Source of the DNA: CAZJQT01 sp964604415
GTDB taxonomy: Bacteria; Patescibacteriota; Saccharimonadia; Saccharimonadales; CAZJQT01
Direction of reading: 5' to 3'
Length of the DNA stretch: 64,000 nt
Assembly: GCA_964604415.1 (NCBI GenBank)
Contig: CAZRYT010000002.1
Location: 1-64,000, forward strand
A program made the translations under genes and the position numbers. The notes below the pieces were generated by a model. That model was given only the letters and a program-made list of their open reading frames with translations. It made no database searches and had not been told where the DNA came from. Positions 7,003 through 15,410 of the stretch are shown here, piece after piece (the stretch's first letter is position 1; each line of letters opens with the position of its first letter).

Positions 7003-8106
7003 TTATTTCTTGGTGGGTTCTTTTTCTTTTGTTTCTGTTGATTGGGGAGTTTCTTTAGTCTCTTTGATTGGTTCACTTGGTTTTCCTGCCTCTGTTTTTG
7101 CTTTTTCAAGGGCTGTTTTAGGACGAGTCATCCTCTCTGTGAGCAATATAGCTGTGCCAATAGCGATAAAAACGCCACTAACTACTAATGAGCTGTTGGT
7201 ACTTTTATCGATAATGGCTTTAATAAAACTATTTAACGATGGTCCAACAGTATTAGACTGAAAATTGGGCTGCAAGGCGTTAATAAATCTTGGCAATATT
7301 TTGCCAAAGAGCAAGCTGGTTACAAAAACAATAGCGCCGTCATACAAGCTTATTTTGCCAACTGCTCGCCAACCATCACGCCGTTTTTGGTACAGATAAA
7401 TAATTGCCGCTGCTAACAGGACTGAAAACGTTCCCAGAATCCATGGCGCTAACTTGAGCCAATGGAAAACTTTTGGTAAGGCTTTAAATTGTTCGCTAAA
7501 TGTTCGACCTTTTTCGTTCTTAGGAATAGTGTCAGCTGTTATGACTGGGTTTGGTAAGAAATCCTGGTTATTCAGCACCTGACTCGTCAGTTGTTGTTGC
7601 TCAGTACTCAGGTTAACCCCAGGCGGACGGCAGTCTATCTTGAACGGATCTATATCACCGCTGGGAATTGACTGGCACGGCGGTAGTGACTTGAGACGTT
7701 CAGCCGCATGCATCCCTACCCCGTTGGCTATGACTTGCTTGTTAGAACTCAGGTCAACCCTGAAATCAGGCTGAGTCGATCTACCATCTAGCCAGTGATA
7801 AGTTCCGTCTAAAAACTGTTCACTAACGCTTCTCAGCTCAGTTGGAGTAAAAGCTTGTTTGATAATAGACCTGATAGCTGGATCGTTCAGGGGAACATCG
7901 TTTGAGGTATTCTGGTTGGATTGGTCGGCTTTATCCAGTACAAAATTCACAAAATTGTCATAAATGTGGCTTTTTACTAAGCTGTCTTTCAGTGGTTTTG
8001 ACGATCCGATCAGAGATAATACAACAACTAACAGCAAAATCATTAACAGGCTAAAACGTAGTAGGCTCCGGCACAGCCAGGTCAATAATTTGCGGCCTAG
8101 TGACAT
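7003..8106 (-). CDS. Multi-pass membrane protein, function unknown
   Basis: 367 residues from the ATG at 8106 (MSLGRKLLTW); an ORF extension upstream overlaps the divergent HIT gene and is unlikely. One N-terminal transmembrane helix (about 13-34), an external region of ~180 residues, then three hydrophobic segments in the C-terminal half, and a Lys/Glu/Thr-rich charged tail of about 45 residues. The layout resembles other Patescibacteria membrane proteins of unknown role. TATTGT at 8121-8126 on the minus strand, 14 nt before the ATG, overlaps the -10 of the divergent gene. Confidence 0.65.
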   Translation of the reverse strand: MSLGRKLLTWLCRSLLRFSLLMILLLVVVLSLIGSSKPLKDSLVKSHIYDNFVNFVLDKADQSNQNTSNDVPLNDPAIRSIIKQAFTPTELRSVSEQFLDGTYHWLDGRSTQPDFRVDLSSNKQVIANGVGMHAAERLKSLPPCQSIPSGDIDPFKIDCRPPGVNLSTEQQQLTSQVLNNQDFLPNPVITADTIPKNEKGRTFSEQFKALPKVFHWLKLAPWILGTFSVLLAAAIIYLYQKRRDGWRAVGKISLYDGAIVFVTSLLFGKILPRFINALQPNFQSNTVGPSLNSFIKAIIDKSTNSSLVVSGVFIAIGTAILLTERMTRPKTALEKAKTEAGKPSEPIKETKETPQSTETKEKEPTKK

Positions 8107-8119
8107 GTTAGTTCTAGGG

Positions 8120-8125
8120 TACAAT
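8120..8125 (+). promoter_or_regulatory. -10 element, leaderless type (HIT gene)
   Basis: TACAAT ends 6 nt before ATG 8132. On the other strand TATTGT (8121-8126) could serve the divergent membrane-protein gene. Confidence 0.6.
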
Positions 8126-8131
8126 ATTCTT

Positions 8132-8527
8132 ATGGCTGAGGACAGTATTTTCACCAAAATCATTAAAGGCGAGATTCCGTCTCACAAAATCTATGAGGAC
8201 GATAAAACCATTGCTTTTATGGACATCCATCCAATCCAGCCAGGCATGGTTGTGGTGACTACCAAGAATCAAATCGATCATGTCTGGGATTTACCAACCG
8301 AAGATTACCAAGCCTTAATGGCAACAGTTCGCAAAGTTGCCAAAAGGTTGCGGGAAGTATTCGCTGAGAAAAAACGGGTAGGAATTATGATTGAGGGTTT
8401 TGATGTACCACATGCTCACGTAGTTGTGGTTCCTGTAAACAACGGAAAGGAACTCCGTGAGTTAGCCTCGGATACTGAACCAGACCACCCTGCCCTAGCC
8501 GCGCTGGCCAAAAAACTGGCTTTCTAA
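8132..8527 (+). CDS. HIT family hydrolase
   Basis: 131 residues from ATG 8132, MAEDSIFTKIIKGEIPSHKI, the standard start of bacterial HINT-like HIT proteins, with FMDIHPIQPGMVVV following. These enzymes hydrolyse phosphoramidates or dinucleotides. The signature normally reads H-x-H-x-H-x-x; here it is PHAHVVVVP, so the first two histidines, including the usual nucleophile, are kept but the third is Val. The ORF can be extended upstream by 56 codons, but the family start and the -10 six bases upstream support 8132. Activity is therefore likely but not certain. Confidence 0.85.
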   Translation: MAEDSIFTKIIKGEIPSHKIYEDDKTIAFMDIHPIQPGMVVVTTKNQIDHVWDLPTEDYQALMATVRKVAKRLREVFAEKKRVGIMIEGFDVPHAHVVVVPVNNGKELRELASDTEPDHPALAALAKKLAF

Positions 8528-8529
8528 GG

Positions 8530-8535
8530 TACAAT
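8530..8535 (+). promoter_or_regulatory. -10 element, leaderless type
   Basis: TACAAT ends 6 nt before ATG 8542, immediately after the stop of the HIT gene. Confidence 0.6.
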
Positions 8536-8541
8536 AAAACC

Positions 8542-8721
8542 ATGCTGTCTAACTTAATGATCGGATTCCTCGTCGGCGCCGGCTTCGGTGCCTGGATTTA
8601 CAGTAAAGTCATCCGCAGCACCGGTGGCAATACCAAAAATGCCATAGTTGTGGCTGGGATTGCCGGCTTTCTGGCTCTAGCAATAGTTACCATATTAATG
8701 GGCGTAATTTTTAAACACTGA
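8542..8721 (+). CDS. Small two-helix membrane protein (59 aa)
   Basis: 59 residues with two hydrophobic helices (about 4-21 and 33-57) joined by a basic-polar loop KVIRSTGGNTK. The first helix is Gly-rich (GFLVGAGFGAW). It begins 14 bases after the HIT gene and has its own leaderless-type -10. No family recognised; codon use and hydropathy support a real gene. Confidence 0.65.
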   Translation: MLSNLMIGFLVGAGFGAWIYSKVIRSTGGNTKNAIVVAGIAGFLALAIVTILMGVIFKH

Positions 8722-8771
8722 TATAGCCGGATAGTGCCAAAATACTTTGATTATTGGGCCTAAACTAGTAC

Positions 8772-8777
8772 GATAAT
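8772..8777 (+). promoter_or_regulatory. -10 element, leaderless type
   Basis: GATAAT ends 6 nt before ATG 8784 of the HTH-HAD gene. Confidence 0.55.
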
Positions 8778-8783
8778 ACTCAC

Positions 8784-9635
8784 ATGAACGAGGTGGGTTT
8801 AGGCAAGGCGTTACAAAACGCCCGTAAAAAAGCTGGTCTGACACAGCAGCAACTGTGTCATAAGACTGGACTTAGCTACTCTACCCTAGCCAAGATTGAA
8901 CGCGGTGCTATCAAGGCTCCATCAATCTTTACAATTCAATCGATTGCAGCTGCGGTTGGCAGTGGCTTGGATGATCTAGTGGGTGCTTTTGCCCCTGCCC
9001 TGCCCGATCACAAACCCAAACTAGTTTCCAAGTCCGGCATTCGTTTTATTTACTTTGATATTAATGGTTGTTTGGTGCGCTTTTTCCACCGCGCCTTCAC
9101 CAAACTAGCCGAGGATACTGGCGCTTCACCTGACGTTATCGAGACTACCTTTTGGCACTACAATGATGCGGTTTGCAAGGGTGAAATGAGCCTTGTAGAT
9201 TTCAATTCTGCACTTAGCAAACGTCTGGGCGGCAACAAAATTGATTGGGCACAGTATTATCTAGAAGCGGTTGATGCTATTGAGGAAATGGACAAGCTAG
9301 TAACTTGGGCGAGCCAAAATTATCACGTCGGCCTGTTATCCAATATTATGCCTGGGCTGATTGATTCAATGCTGACCAAGGGGTTATTACCCAAACTTAA
9401 CTACGACGCTATTATCGACTCTTCGGTAGTCGGTGCCATCAAGCCGGAAGCCAAAATTTATAAGATAGCTACCGAACGAAGTGGGGTGAAAGCAAAAGAA
9501 ATATTGCTGGTAGACGATTCACGCGCCAATTTAATGGCTGCCGAGAAGTTTGACTGGCACGTGCTTTGGTTTGATGATTTTCGCCCGTCTGAGAGTGCCA
9601 AAAACGTCCGAATGGCATTAGAGCCTAAACGTTAG
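8784..9635 (+). CDS. XRE-type HTH fused to a HAD-superfamily hydrolase domain
   Basis: 283 residues. Residues 5-63 form a Cro/CI-type helix-turn-helix (LQNARKKAGLTQQQLCHKTGLSYSTLAKIERG). After a short linker, residues ~85-275 form a HAD fold: motif I YFDINGCLV, motif II LLSN, motif III IKPEAKIY with the conserved Lys, and motif IV LLVDDSRAN. The second Asp of motif I (DxD) is Asn here, so phosphatase turnover may be reduced while ligand binding stays possible. This suggests a DNA-binding regulator whose HAD part senses a phosphorylated small molecule, which is inference. The 3' end overlaps valS on the other strand by 11 bases. Confidence 0.82.
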   Translation: MNEVGLGKALQNARKKAGLTQQQLCHKTGLSYSTLAKIERGAIKAPSIFTIQSIAAAVGSGLDDLVGAFAPALPDHKPKLVSKSGIRFIYFDINGCLVRFFHRAFTKLAEDTGASPDVIETTFWHYNDAVCKGEMSLVDFNSALSKRLGGNKIDWAQYYLEAVDAIEEMDKLVTWASQNYHVGLLSNIMPGLIDSMLTKGLLPKLNYDAIIDSSVVGAIKPEAKIYKIATERSGVKAKEILLVDDSRANLMAAEKFDWHVLWFDDFRPSESAKNVRMALEPKR

Positions 9636-12189
9636 AGAAGCGATTTAGCTCGGATTGTTGTTTAGCTAATAGTTCTTTGGCGTCAATCAGTCGTTGCTTG
9701 GTTTCTTTAACGAGTTCCGCCGGCGCTTTTTGGATGTAAGCTTTGTTTTTCAGCCGGCCTTCCATTTGTTTAATCTGCTGCTCAGTTTCGGCTATTTTGG
9801 TACTCAAACCATCTGTAAATTGCTTGATTTGCTTCTCGCTTAGATCTAACCACATTTCGTGTTTAGTAGAAATCAAACTCAGCCCAGCGTAGTCTTGAGC
9901 CTGCTTAATTTCACCTAGTCCCGCCAAACTTTTGATCAACTCGGCATTTTCGCTCATGAAAGGCTGGTCGCTGTAGTAAAGATTCGGTTTGCCAACCTTA
10001 AGGCTGCCTGCAATATAGCGGATTTCGCTGACAATTGACCTAACTTCTTCAAATTCTTTAGCTTTACCAATACTAATCTCCATTGCCTCGGGCCACGGGG
10101 TGGTAATGAGCAAGCCTTTTTCCCATTTCAACGTCTGCCAAATGGTCTCGGTCACGAACGGGGCGAATGGGTGTGTCAGCTTCAAAATAGTTTCTAGAGC
10201 GTAGGCCAGGACACCTAGATTTGGTTCGACTTTACTGGCTTCAATGTACCAATCAGCCAAGTCATCCCATAGCAAATGGTAGATGTGGTCAGATGCTTCT
10301 GCAAAGCGGTAATCGTCCAAAAACTCACCAACTTCTCTTATAGAATGTTGTAATTTACTCAATATCCAAGCATCAGCAGCAGTTTTTGGGACCGGGTTAG
10401 ACTTGAGATGAAACTCATCACCAACCTTGTCTTCAATAAATCTGGCCACGTTCCAAAGCTTGTTGGCAAAATTACGAGCTTCCTCAACCCGACGTGGATC
10501 ATAGCCTCGGTTCACGGCCGGTACACGGCCGGCTATCAGGCCCATCCTGAGGGCATCGGAGCCATAAAGGTCGACTTCAGCCATTGGGTCGATAACATTA
10601 CCAACCGATTTGCTCATTTTGGAGCCATCCTCAGCCAACACGTAGCCATGGATATAAACTGTCTCAAAAGGTACTTTACCGGTAACATAAAGTCCCATCA
10701 TAATCATGCGCGAAACCCAAGGGTAGAGGATCTCACCACCGGTTTCCATTAGGGAATTCGGGTAATAATCTTTGTAGTCATCACTATCAGGAAAATCCAG
10801 GGTAGCGTAAGGCCAACTGGAGCTAGAAAACCAAGTATCAAACACATCCGGATCGCGTTGGTAGGTCTTGCCGCCAACAGTTATTTCCTCTTTTTCTACG
10901 TGTTCGTCATAGATCCAATCCTGCGGATCCTCTCTGTTAACAAACGCCGGAATTGGTATGCCCCAAGCAATTTGCCGCGAAATATTCCAATCTCTAAGGC
11001 CTTCTAGATATTTGATAAGCTGATCTTTTTTGGACTCGGGATAGAACTTGATCTTCCCTGCCCTGAGCACTTTTATAGCCGGTCCGGCTAACGGCTTCAT
11101 ATCGACAAACCATTGCTCACGCAGCAGGGGCTGGATGACTGTGCCGCACTTGTAGCAGTGTCCAACTGAATGGTGATGGTCTTCGATTTTGTCGACAAAA
11201 CCTTGACGCTCCAAATCTGTTATAACAACTTTGCGAGCATCTTCTACAGTTAACCCACGGTAGGTTGCCGGGGCTTCATGGCTCATCTTGCCCTCGTGGT
11301 CTATGACACTAATCATTGGTAGATCGTGGCGCTGCGCTACCTCAAAGTCGTTGGGGTCATGAGCCGGCGTGATTTTAACAGCACCAGTACCAAAAGCCGT
11401 GTCCACAAATTCGTCAGTAATAATCGGCACTTCCCTGTTACTTAGTGGCAATTTAACGGTTTTACCGATGAATTTTTTGTAGCGCTTGTCGTCTGGATGG
11501 ACAGCCACGGCCACGTCACCCAGCATAGTTTCCGGCCGCGTAGTCGCAACAACCACTTCCCCGCTACCGTCAGTCAACGGGTATTTTAGGTAGTATAAAT
11601 GGCCGCGTACATCGCGGTACTCAACCTCAATATCGGCAAAGCCGGTGCCATGGAAAGTACAAAAATTAACTAGCCTTTCACCTCTGTAAATCAAACCCTC
11701 GTCCCACATTTTTTTGAAGGTCTTGTAAGAACGGTCGATGATTTTATCATCAAGCGTATAGACGTAGTGATCCCAGTCCACGCTGGCACCCAGACGACGG
11801 AACTGAGAGTCGTAGTTATCCTTGTTTTGGGCCACGAAATCCCAAATCTGTTTGTATAACTCTTCTCGACTGAAATCAAAACGGCTTTTACCCTGTTTAG
11901 CCAGCACTTTTTCATAAACAACTTGAGTTTCAAAGCCAGCGTGATCAGCGCCTGGTAACCAGAGAGTTGAGTTCCCTTTCATGCGATGATAACGGATGAC
12001 AACGTCTTGTAAGGCAAACATAAAGCTATGGCCAACGTGCAAATCACCATTGGCGTTCGGTGGTGGCAAAACTATAGAGTACTTCTCTTTTGAGCCACGA
12101 GCTTTTGGTTTAAAAGCGCCGCTTTTCTCCCAGAGGTCGTAGATGTCAGCTTCGTAGGCTTTTGGTTCGTAAGTTTTTGACAACTTCAT
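9625..12189 (-). CDS. valS: Valine--tRNA ligase
   Basis: 854 residues from the ATG at 12189 (MKLSKTYEPKAYEADIYDLW). Class I aminoacyl-tRNA synthetase charging tRNA-Val. HIGH motif is HVGH (residues 51-54), the editing CP1 domain contains GTGAVKITPAHDPNDF, and the second signature is KMSKS in EDGSKMSKSVGN. The C-terminus has the Lys/Glu-rich coiled-coil arm typical of ValRS. The longer ORF start at 12234 adds 15 residues lacking family similarity. TATACT on the minus strand at 12200-12205 lies 10 nt upstream of the ATG. Confidence 0.97.
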   Translation of the reverse strand: MKLSKTYEPKAYEADIYDLWEKSGAFKPKARGSKEKYSIVLPPPNANGDLHVGHSFMFALQDVVIRYHRMKGNSTLWLPGADHAGFETQVVYEKVLAKQGKSRFDFSREELYKQIWDFVAQNKDNYDSQFRRLGASVDWDHYVYTLDDKIIDRSYKTFKKMWDEGLIYRGERLVNFCTFHGTGFADIEVEYRDVRGHLYYLKYPLTDGSGEVVVATTRPETMLGDVAVAVHPDDKRYKKFIGKTVKLPLSNREVPIITDEFVDTAFGTGAVKITPAHDPNDFEVAQRHDLPMISVIDHEGKMSHEAPATYRGLTVEDARKVVITDLERQGFVDKIEDHHHSVGHCYKCGTVIQPLLREQWFVDMKPLAGPAIKVLRAGKIKFYPESKKDQLIKYLEGLRDWNISRQIAWGIPIPAFVNREDPQDWIYDEHVEKEEITVGGKTYQRDPDVFDTWFSSSSWPYATLDFPDSDDYKDYYPNSLMETGGEILYPWVSRMIMMGLYVTGKVPFETVYIHGYVLAEDGSKMSKSVGNVIDPMAEVDLYGSDALRMGLIAGRVPAVNRGYDPRRVEEARNFANKLWNVARFIEDKVGDEFHLKSNPVPKTAADAWILSKLQHSIREVGEFLDDYRFAEASDHIYHLLWDDLADWYIEASKVEPNLGVLAYALETILKLTHPFAPFVTETIWQTLKWEKGLLITTPWPEAMEISIGKAKEFEEVRSIVSEIRYIAGSLKVGKPNLYYSDQPFMSENAELIKSLAGLGEIKQAQDYAGLSLISTKHEMWLDLSEKQIKQFTDGLSTKIAETEQQIKQMEGRLKNKAYIQKAPAELVKETKQRLIDAKELLAKQQSELNRFSNV

Positions 12190-12199
12190 ACAGATTGGT

Positions 12200-12205
12200 A
12201 GTATA
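12200..12205 (-). promoter_or_regulatory. -10 element of valS
   Basis: TATACT on the minus strand, 10 nt before ATG 12189, giving a leader of only about 4 nt. Confidence 0.55.
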
Positions 12206-12429
12206 CCACCCCTGTTTAATAAACAGAAACACAAGCAGTTTTCACGTAAAAATTAGACAAAACTACACAAGGCTTTCACACGAAAACCCTCTGCATTTCA
12301 GTCTGTCCCACCGTTTATGTTGTGTGCGATCCGCATGGACTTGCGGATAATACCAACTTTTTGTTTTCATAAGCATTATATCATCTAAAATAACAGAGAC
12401 AAAGCATTGACCAAAGATGTTAAACATGT
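12206..12429. other. Intergenic region between divergent valS and a hypothetical gene
   Basis: About 220 bases without a gene. It holds a short inverted repeat TCCGCA/TGCGGA (12330-12335, 12342-12347) but no T run and no convincing T-box or other leader. Otherwise I see nothing in it. Confidence 0.5.
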
Positions 12430-12435
12430 TAATAT
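12430..12435 (+). promoter_or_regulatory. -10 element, leaderless type
   Basis: TAATAT ends 6 nt before ATG 12442. Confidence 0.5.
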
Positions 12436-12441
12436 AAGACA

Positions 12442-13008
12442 ATGTCAGAATCTAGCTTTTCATCTGCCGAATTTAAATTACCAACACCGACAGAAGTTGA
12501 TATTGCCCAATTTCCTTCATGCGTTATAGAGATCTTTGAAGCTGATGACTACAGGGGTGATACAACGCGTTTGATTTCGGATACGGGTTGGGTATATGAG
12601 TTTGATACCGATCGAACCTATGTATTTCCTTTTGAATTTGATTTCCAAGACAACCAGTTTGACGAAGGAACAGCTGTCATGACAGTGGATGTGGACAATC
12701 AAGGAAGAGAAGGGCACGGTTACATATGTTCGAGAATCCATGGGTATCTTATGCCATATGTCGGGTTTACCCGGACTGAAGAACGTAAATTACGCGAAGG
12801 ATTAGGCAAACGTCGCCTTCGAATAATGAACGATCTATCCCTTAAATTATTTGAGATCCCGCTTAGTTCTAACGCAACTATGGAAGATGAAGCAGTCAGT
12901 CTATGGGCTAGCCTGGTAAGAAGCGAAGAAGCTGAAATCGTAGACTGGGACGGGCATTACGGACGGTTTCGATTTCTTATAGAGAACGCAACTACATCGA
13001 CAGATTAG
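12442..13008 (+). CDS. Hypothetical soluble protein
   Basis: 188 residues, acidic, no signal peptide or membrane helix. The middle is rich in Asp, Phe and Tyr (EFDTDRTYVFPFEFDFQDNQFDEG). The C-terminal part contains a basic stretch ERKLREGLGKRRLRI. No family recognised. It is divergent from valS and convergent with tsaD, overlapping the tsaD stop region by 17 bases. AT-rich compared with neighbours, so it may be an accessory gene. Confidence 0.6.
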   Translation: MSESSFSSAEFKLPTPTEVDIAQFPSCVIEIFEADDYRGDTTRLISDTGWVYEFDTDRTYVFPFEFDFQDNQFDEGTAVMTVDVDNQGREGHGYICSRIHGYLMPYVGFTRTEERKLREGLGKRRLRIMNDLSLKLFEIPLSSNATMEDEAVSLWASLVRSEEAEIVDWDGHYGRFRFLIENATTSTD

Positions 13009-14053
13009 AGGCGATTTCCAGAGAGTAGGGGTCGGCGGTGGGTTGTTTGAGCATAGCTTTGTAACAGCCTAAAGTAGCGATCATGGCACCGTTGTCGGTA
13101 CAGAGTTTGCGGTCGGTATAGCTGATAGGGTAGGGTAATCTATCTGATAATTCCTTGCGCAGGGCAGAGCTGGCGGCCACACCGCCACCAATAGCCACGC
13201 TCTTAGGCTCGAACTCCTCATAAGCCAACAAAGTCTTATCAACAACTGTCTCCATAGCCACTTTTTGGAAGCTGGCTGCTAAATCGGCCTTTTGTTTGTC
13301 GCTGAGAAGCTCTGAGAGGCCACTAGAAGGGAAATCATGGCTTTTACCTGCCAATTCCTGGGCTTTCCTTAGGACAGCCGTCTTGAGGCCTGAGAAGCTG
13401 AAGTCGTATTTACCCTGAAGTTTGGCTTTGGGCAGACTAAAAGCATTTGGGTCACCGTTTTTGGCAGCGATTTCAATACTTGGGCCGCCAGGGTAGGGCA
13501 GGCCAAGGATTTTGGCGACTTTATCAAAGGCTTCACCGATGGCGTCGTCGTGAGTTTGACCTAGAAGCTTGTACTTAAAGTGGTCTTGCCAGAGCACCAA
13601 CTGCGAATGGCCGCCAGAGACAATCAGCCCCAGCATTGGAAACTCTGACTGTTTAGTCGGCAATTCATAACCGGGCAGGGAAGTCTGCGTTAAAAAGTTC
13701 GCGTAAATATGACCCTCAACGTGGTTGATAGCGTAAAGCGGTTTCTGTTTGGTAATAGCCAAAGTCCGAGCTGTCATAACACCTACTAGCAGGGAACCAC
13801 CAAGACCGGCGCCATATGTTACAGCAATCCCGTCCAGCTGGTGCCAGCTTGTTTTGGCTTGGTCCAAAGCTTGATTAATAACCGTCATGATGGCTTCAAT
13901 GTGACTACGCGCAGCAATTTCAGGTACAACTCCACCGTAAACGGCGTGCAAATCCATACTGGAAAAGACAGCATTGCTCAGCAGTTTTTTGCCATCTTCT
14001 ACCACTGCGGCGGCAGTCTCATCACAACTGGTTTCAATCCCCAAAATACGCAT
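12992..14053 (-). CDS. tsaD: tRNA N6-adenosine threonylcarbamoyltransferase TsaD
   Basis: 353 residues from ATG 14053 (MRILGIETSCDETAAAVV), the universal TsaD/Kae1 start. It transfers threonylcarbamoyl to A37 of ANN-decoding tRNAs, working with TsaB, TsaE and TsaC/C2, none of which is in this window. Metal ligands H111 and H115 lie in NHVEGH. ISGGHSQLVL, FSGLKTAVLRK and GGGVAASSALR are the ASKHA-fold nucleotide-binding motifs. An upstream extension of 42 codons overlaps the divergent murE-like gene and is rejected. The promoter shares its -10 with that gene. Confidence 0.96.
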   Translation of the reverse strand: MRILGIETSCDETAAAVVEDGKKLLSNAVFSSMDLHAVYGGVVPEIAARSHIEAIMTVINQALDQAKTSWHQLDGIAVTYGAGLGGSLLVGVMTARTLAITKQKPLYAINHVEGHIYANFLTQTSLPGYELPTKQSEFPMLGLIVSGGHSQLVLWQDHFKYKLLGQTHDDAIGEAFDKVAKILGLPYPGGPSIEIAAKNGDPNAFSLPKAKLQGKYDFSFSGLKTAVLRKAQELAGKSHDFPSSGLSELLSDKQKADLAASFQKVAMETVVDKTLLAYEEFEPKSVAIGGGVAASSALRKELSDRLPYPISYTDRKLCTDNGAMIATLGCYKAMLKQPTADPYSLEIASNLSM

Positions 14054-14059
14054 GGAACT

Positions 14060-14067
14060 AGTATACT
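14060..14067. promoter_or_regulatory. Palindromic -10 shared by divergent tsaD and murE-like gene
   Basis: AGTATACT reads TATACT on both strands: 14060-14065 on minus, 6 nt before the tsaD ATG, and 14062-14067 on plus, 7 nt before the murE-like ATG. The two start codons are only 21 bases apart, so the hexamers overlap by four base pairs and both mRNAs are predicted leaderless. Confidence 0.65.
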
Positions 14068-14074
14068 TTAGGTC

Positions 14075-15373
14075 ATGAGTTTTAAGTCCGCAGTAAAAAA
14101 AGTCATGCCACGCAAGGTATTTAAGACAATCGAGCCGGCGGGGCACAAAGCTGAAACCATTACCCTGAACACCCTGCATGGTTTTCCGGCAAAAAACCTA
14201 AAAGTCATTGGTGTAACGGGGACAAATGGCAAGACCTCAACCTGTTTTTTGATCCATCGTATGCTGCGCGAAGCCGGCTATAGCGTCGGGCTAATGACCA
14301 CTGTGGCTTACGGTTCTAATGATGATATTAGGCCGCAAATTCACCACATGACCAATGTTAGCGTGCCGGAATTCTTGGTGCGGCTTAAGGAAATGAAAGC
14401 TCAGGGCGTCGAGTGGCTGGTGCTGGAAACAACCTCACATGCGTTGGCTCAGCACCGGGTTTGGGGTGTGCCGTACTCGGTTGCCGTCATGACCAATGTG
14501 ACACACGAACATTTGGCCTACCACGGTACTTTTGCTCGTTATTTGAACGCCAAGAAAATGATGTTCACCATTGCTAACCACAATAGAAAAGGTCTGCGCA
14601 CCGGTGTTATTAACGCCGATGATCCAAATGCGCTGATTTTTGCCAAAGCCATTGAAAACCCACTAACCTACGGTATCAAAAAAGGTGATTTGCGAGCCAC
14701 AAATGTGCAATTAACGCCCAATGGCGTCAGCTACAAAGCCACTTTTGGCGACGTTACCTATAACATTTCCTGCCAGTTGCCCGGCAGTTTCAATATCTAC
14801 AACTCTTTGGCGGCTGTAGCTGTGGGTCAGGTAATGGGACTTGCCCCAGAACAGATAGAAAACGGCATTGCCGTGCTGCAAGGCGTCGAAGGCCGAATGA
14901 CCAATATTGACGGCGGCCAGGACTTTGACGTCATTGTTGATTATGCCCATACGCCCGACAGTTTCGAAAAACTTTTCGCGGATATCAGGCCAATGGTCAA
15001 AGGCAAAATCTTTGCGGTTTTTGGTAGTCTTGGCGGTGGTGATAAAGGCAAGCGGCCACAACAGGGCCAGATAGCCGGCAAATACGCTGATGAGGTGGTG
15101 CTGACACAGGAAGACGACCGGCAGGAAGATCCCGACCAGATCCTAAATGACATCGTGGTTGGGGCTGAAAAAGCCGGCAAGATCAAAGACAAAGATCTGT
15201 TTTTGATTCATGACCGTACCGAAGCCATCAAATTTGCGCTAAGTCGGGCCAAAAAAGACGACATGGTTTTACTCCTTGGCAAAGGTCACGAAAAAACTCA
15301 AGAGGACGCCAGCGGCGAACACCCTTGGGATGAAATCGCCACAGCCCATGAAATCTTAACAAATCTAAAATAA
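14075..15373 (+). CDS. Mur ligase family, MurE-like (short form)
   Basis: 432 residues. The ATP-binding loop TGTNGKTS lies at residues 48-55. Catalytic features include TTSHALAQHRVWG, TNVTHEHLAYHGT with the metal-binding His, and the C-terminal nucleotide region DYAHTPDSFEKL and GGGDKGKRPQQG. The closest family is UDP-MurNAc-L-Ala-D-Glu: amino acid ligase (MurE). The usual N-terminal UDP-binding domain (about 90-100 residues) is missing: only ~40 residues precede the P-loop. The amino-acid selector, DNPR in Dap-type enzymes, reads EDDRQED, so the third-position amino acid cannot be told. Cytoplasmic peptidoglycan precursor synthesis is likely. Confidence 0.85.
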   Translation: MSFKSAVKKVMPRKVFKTIEPAGHKAETITLNTLHGFPAKNLKVIGVTGTNGKTSTCFLIHRMLREAGYSVGLMTTVAYGSNDDIRPQIHHMTNVSVPEFLVRLKEMKAQGVEWLVLETTSHALAQHRVWGVPYSVAVMTNVTHEHLAYHGTFARYLNAKKMMFTIANHNRKGLRTGVINADDPNALIFAKAIENPLTYGIKKGDLRATNVQLTPNGVSYKATFGDVTYNISCQLPGSFNIYNSLAAVAVGQVMGLAPEQIENGIAVLQGVEGRMTNIDGGQDFDVIVDYAHTPDSFEKLFADIRPMVKGKIFAVFGSLGGGDKGKRPQQGQIAGKYADEVVLTQEDDRQEDPDQILNDIVVGAEKAGKIKDKDLFLIHDRTEAIKFALSRAKKDDMVLLLGKGHEKTQEDASGEHPWDEIATAHEILTNLK

Positions 15374-15375
15374 TC

Positions 15376-15404
15376 TTGTAAAAAACGCTAAACCATGCTA
15401 TAGT
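15376..15404 (+). promoter_or_regulatory. Promoter with leaderless start
   Basis: TTGTAA (15376-15381), 17-nt spacer, TATAGT (15399-15404), then 6 nt to ATG 15411. Confidence 0.6.
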
Positions 15405-15410
15405 ATCTGC

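Noticed and set aside
10408..10752. ORFs opposite valS
   Set aside because: They are shadows of a long, well-conserved gene.
12206..12429. Possible T-box leader upstream of valS (GGTGGGACAG on the minus strand)
   Set aside because: The T-box consensus and a terminator are not present, and the predicted -10 of valS lies only 10 nt before the ATG, so the sequence would be upstream of the transcript.
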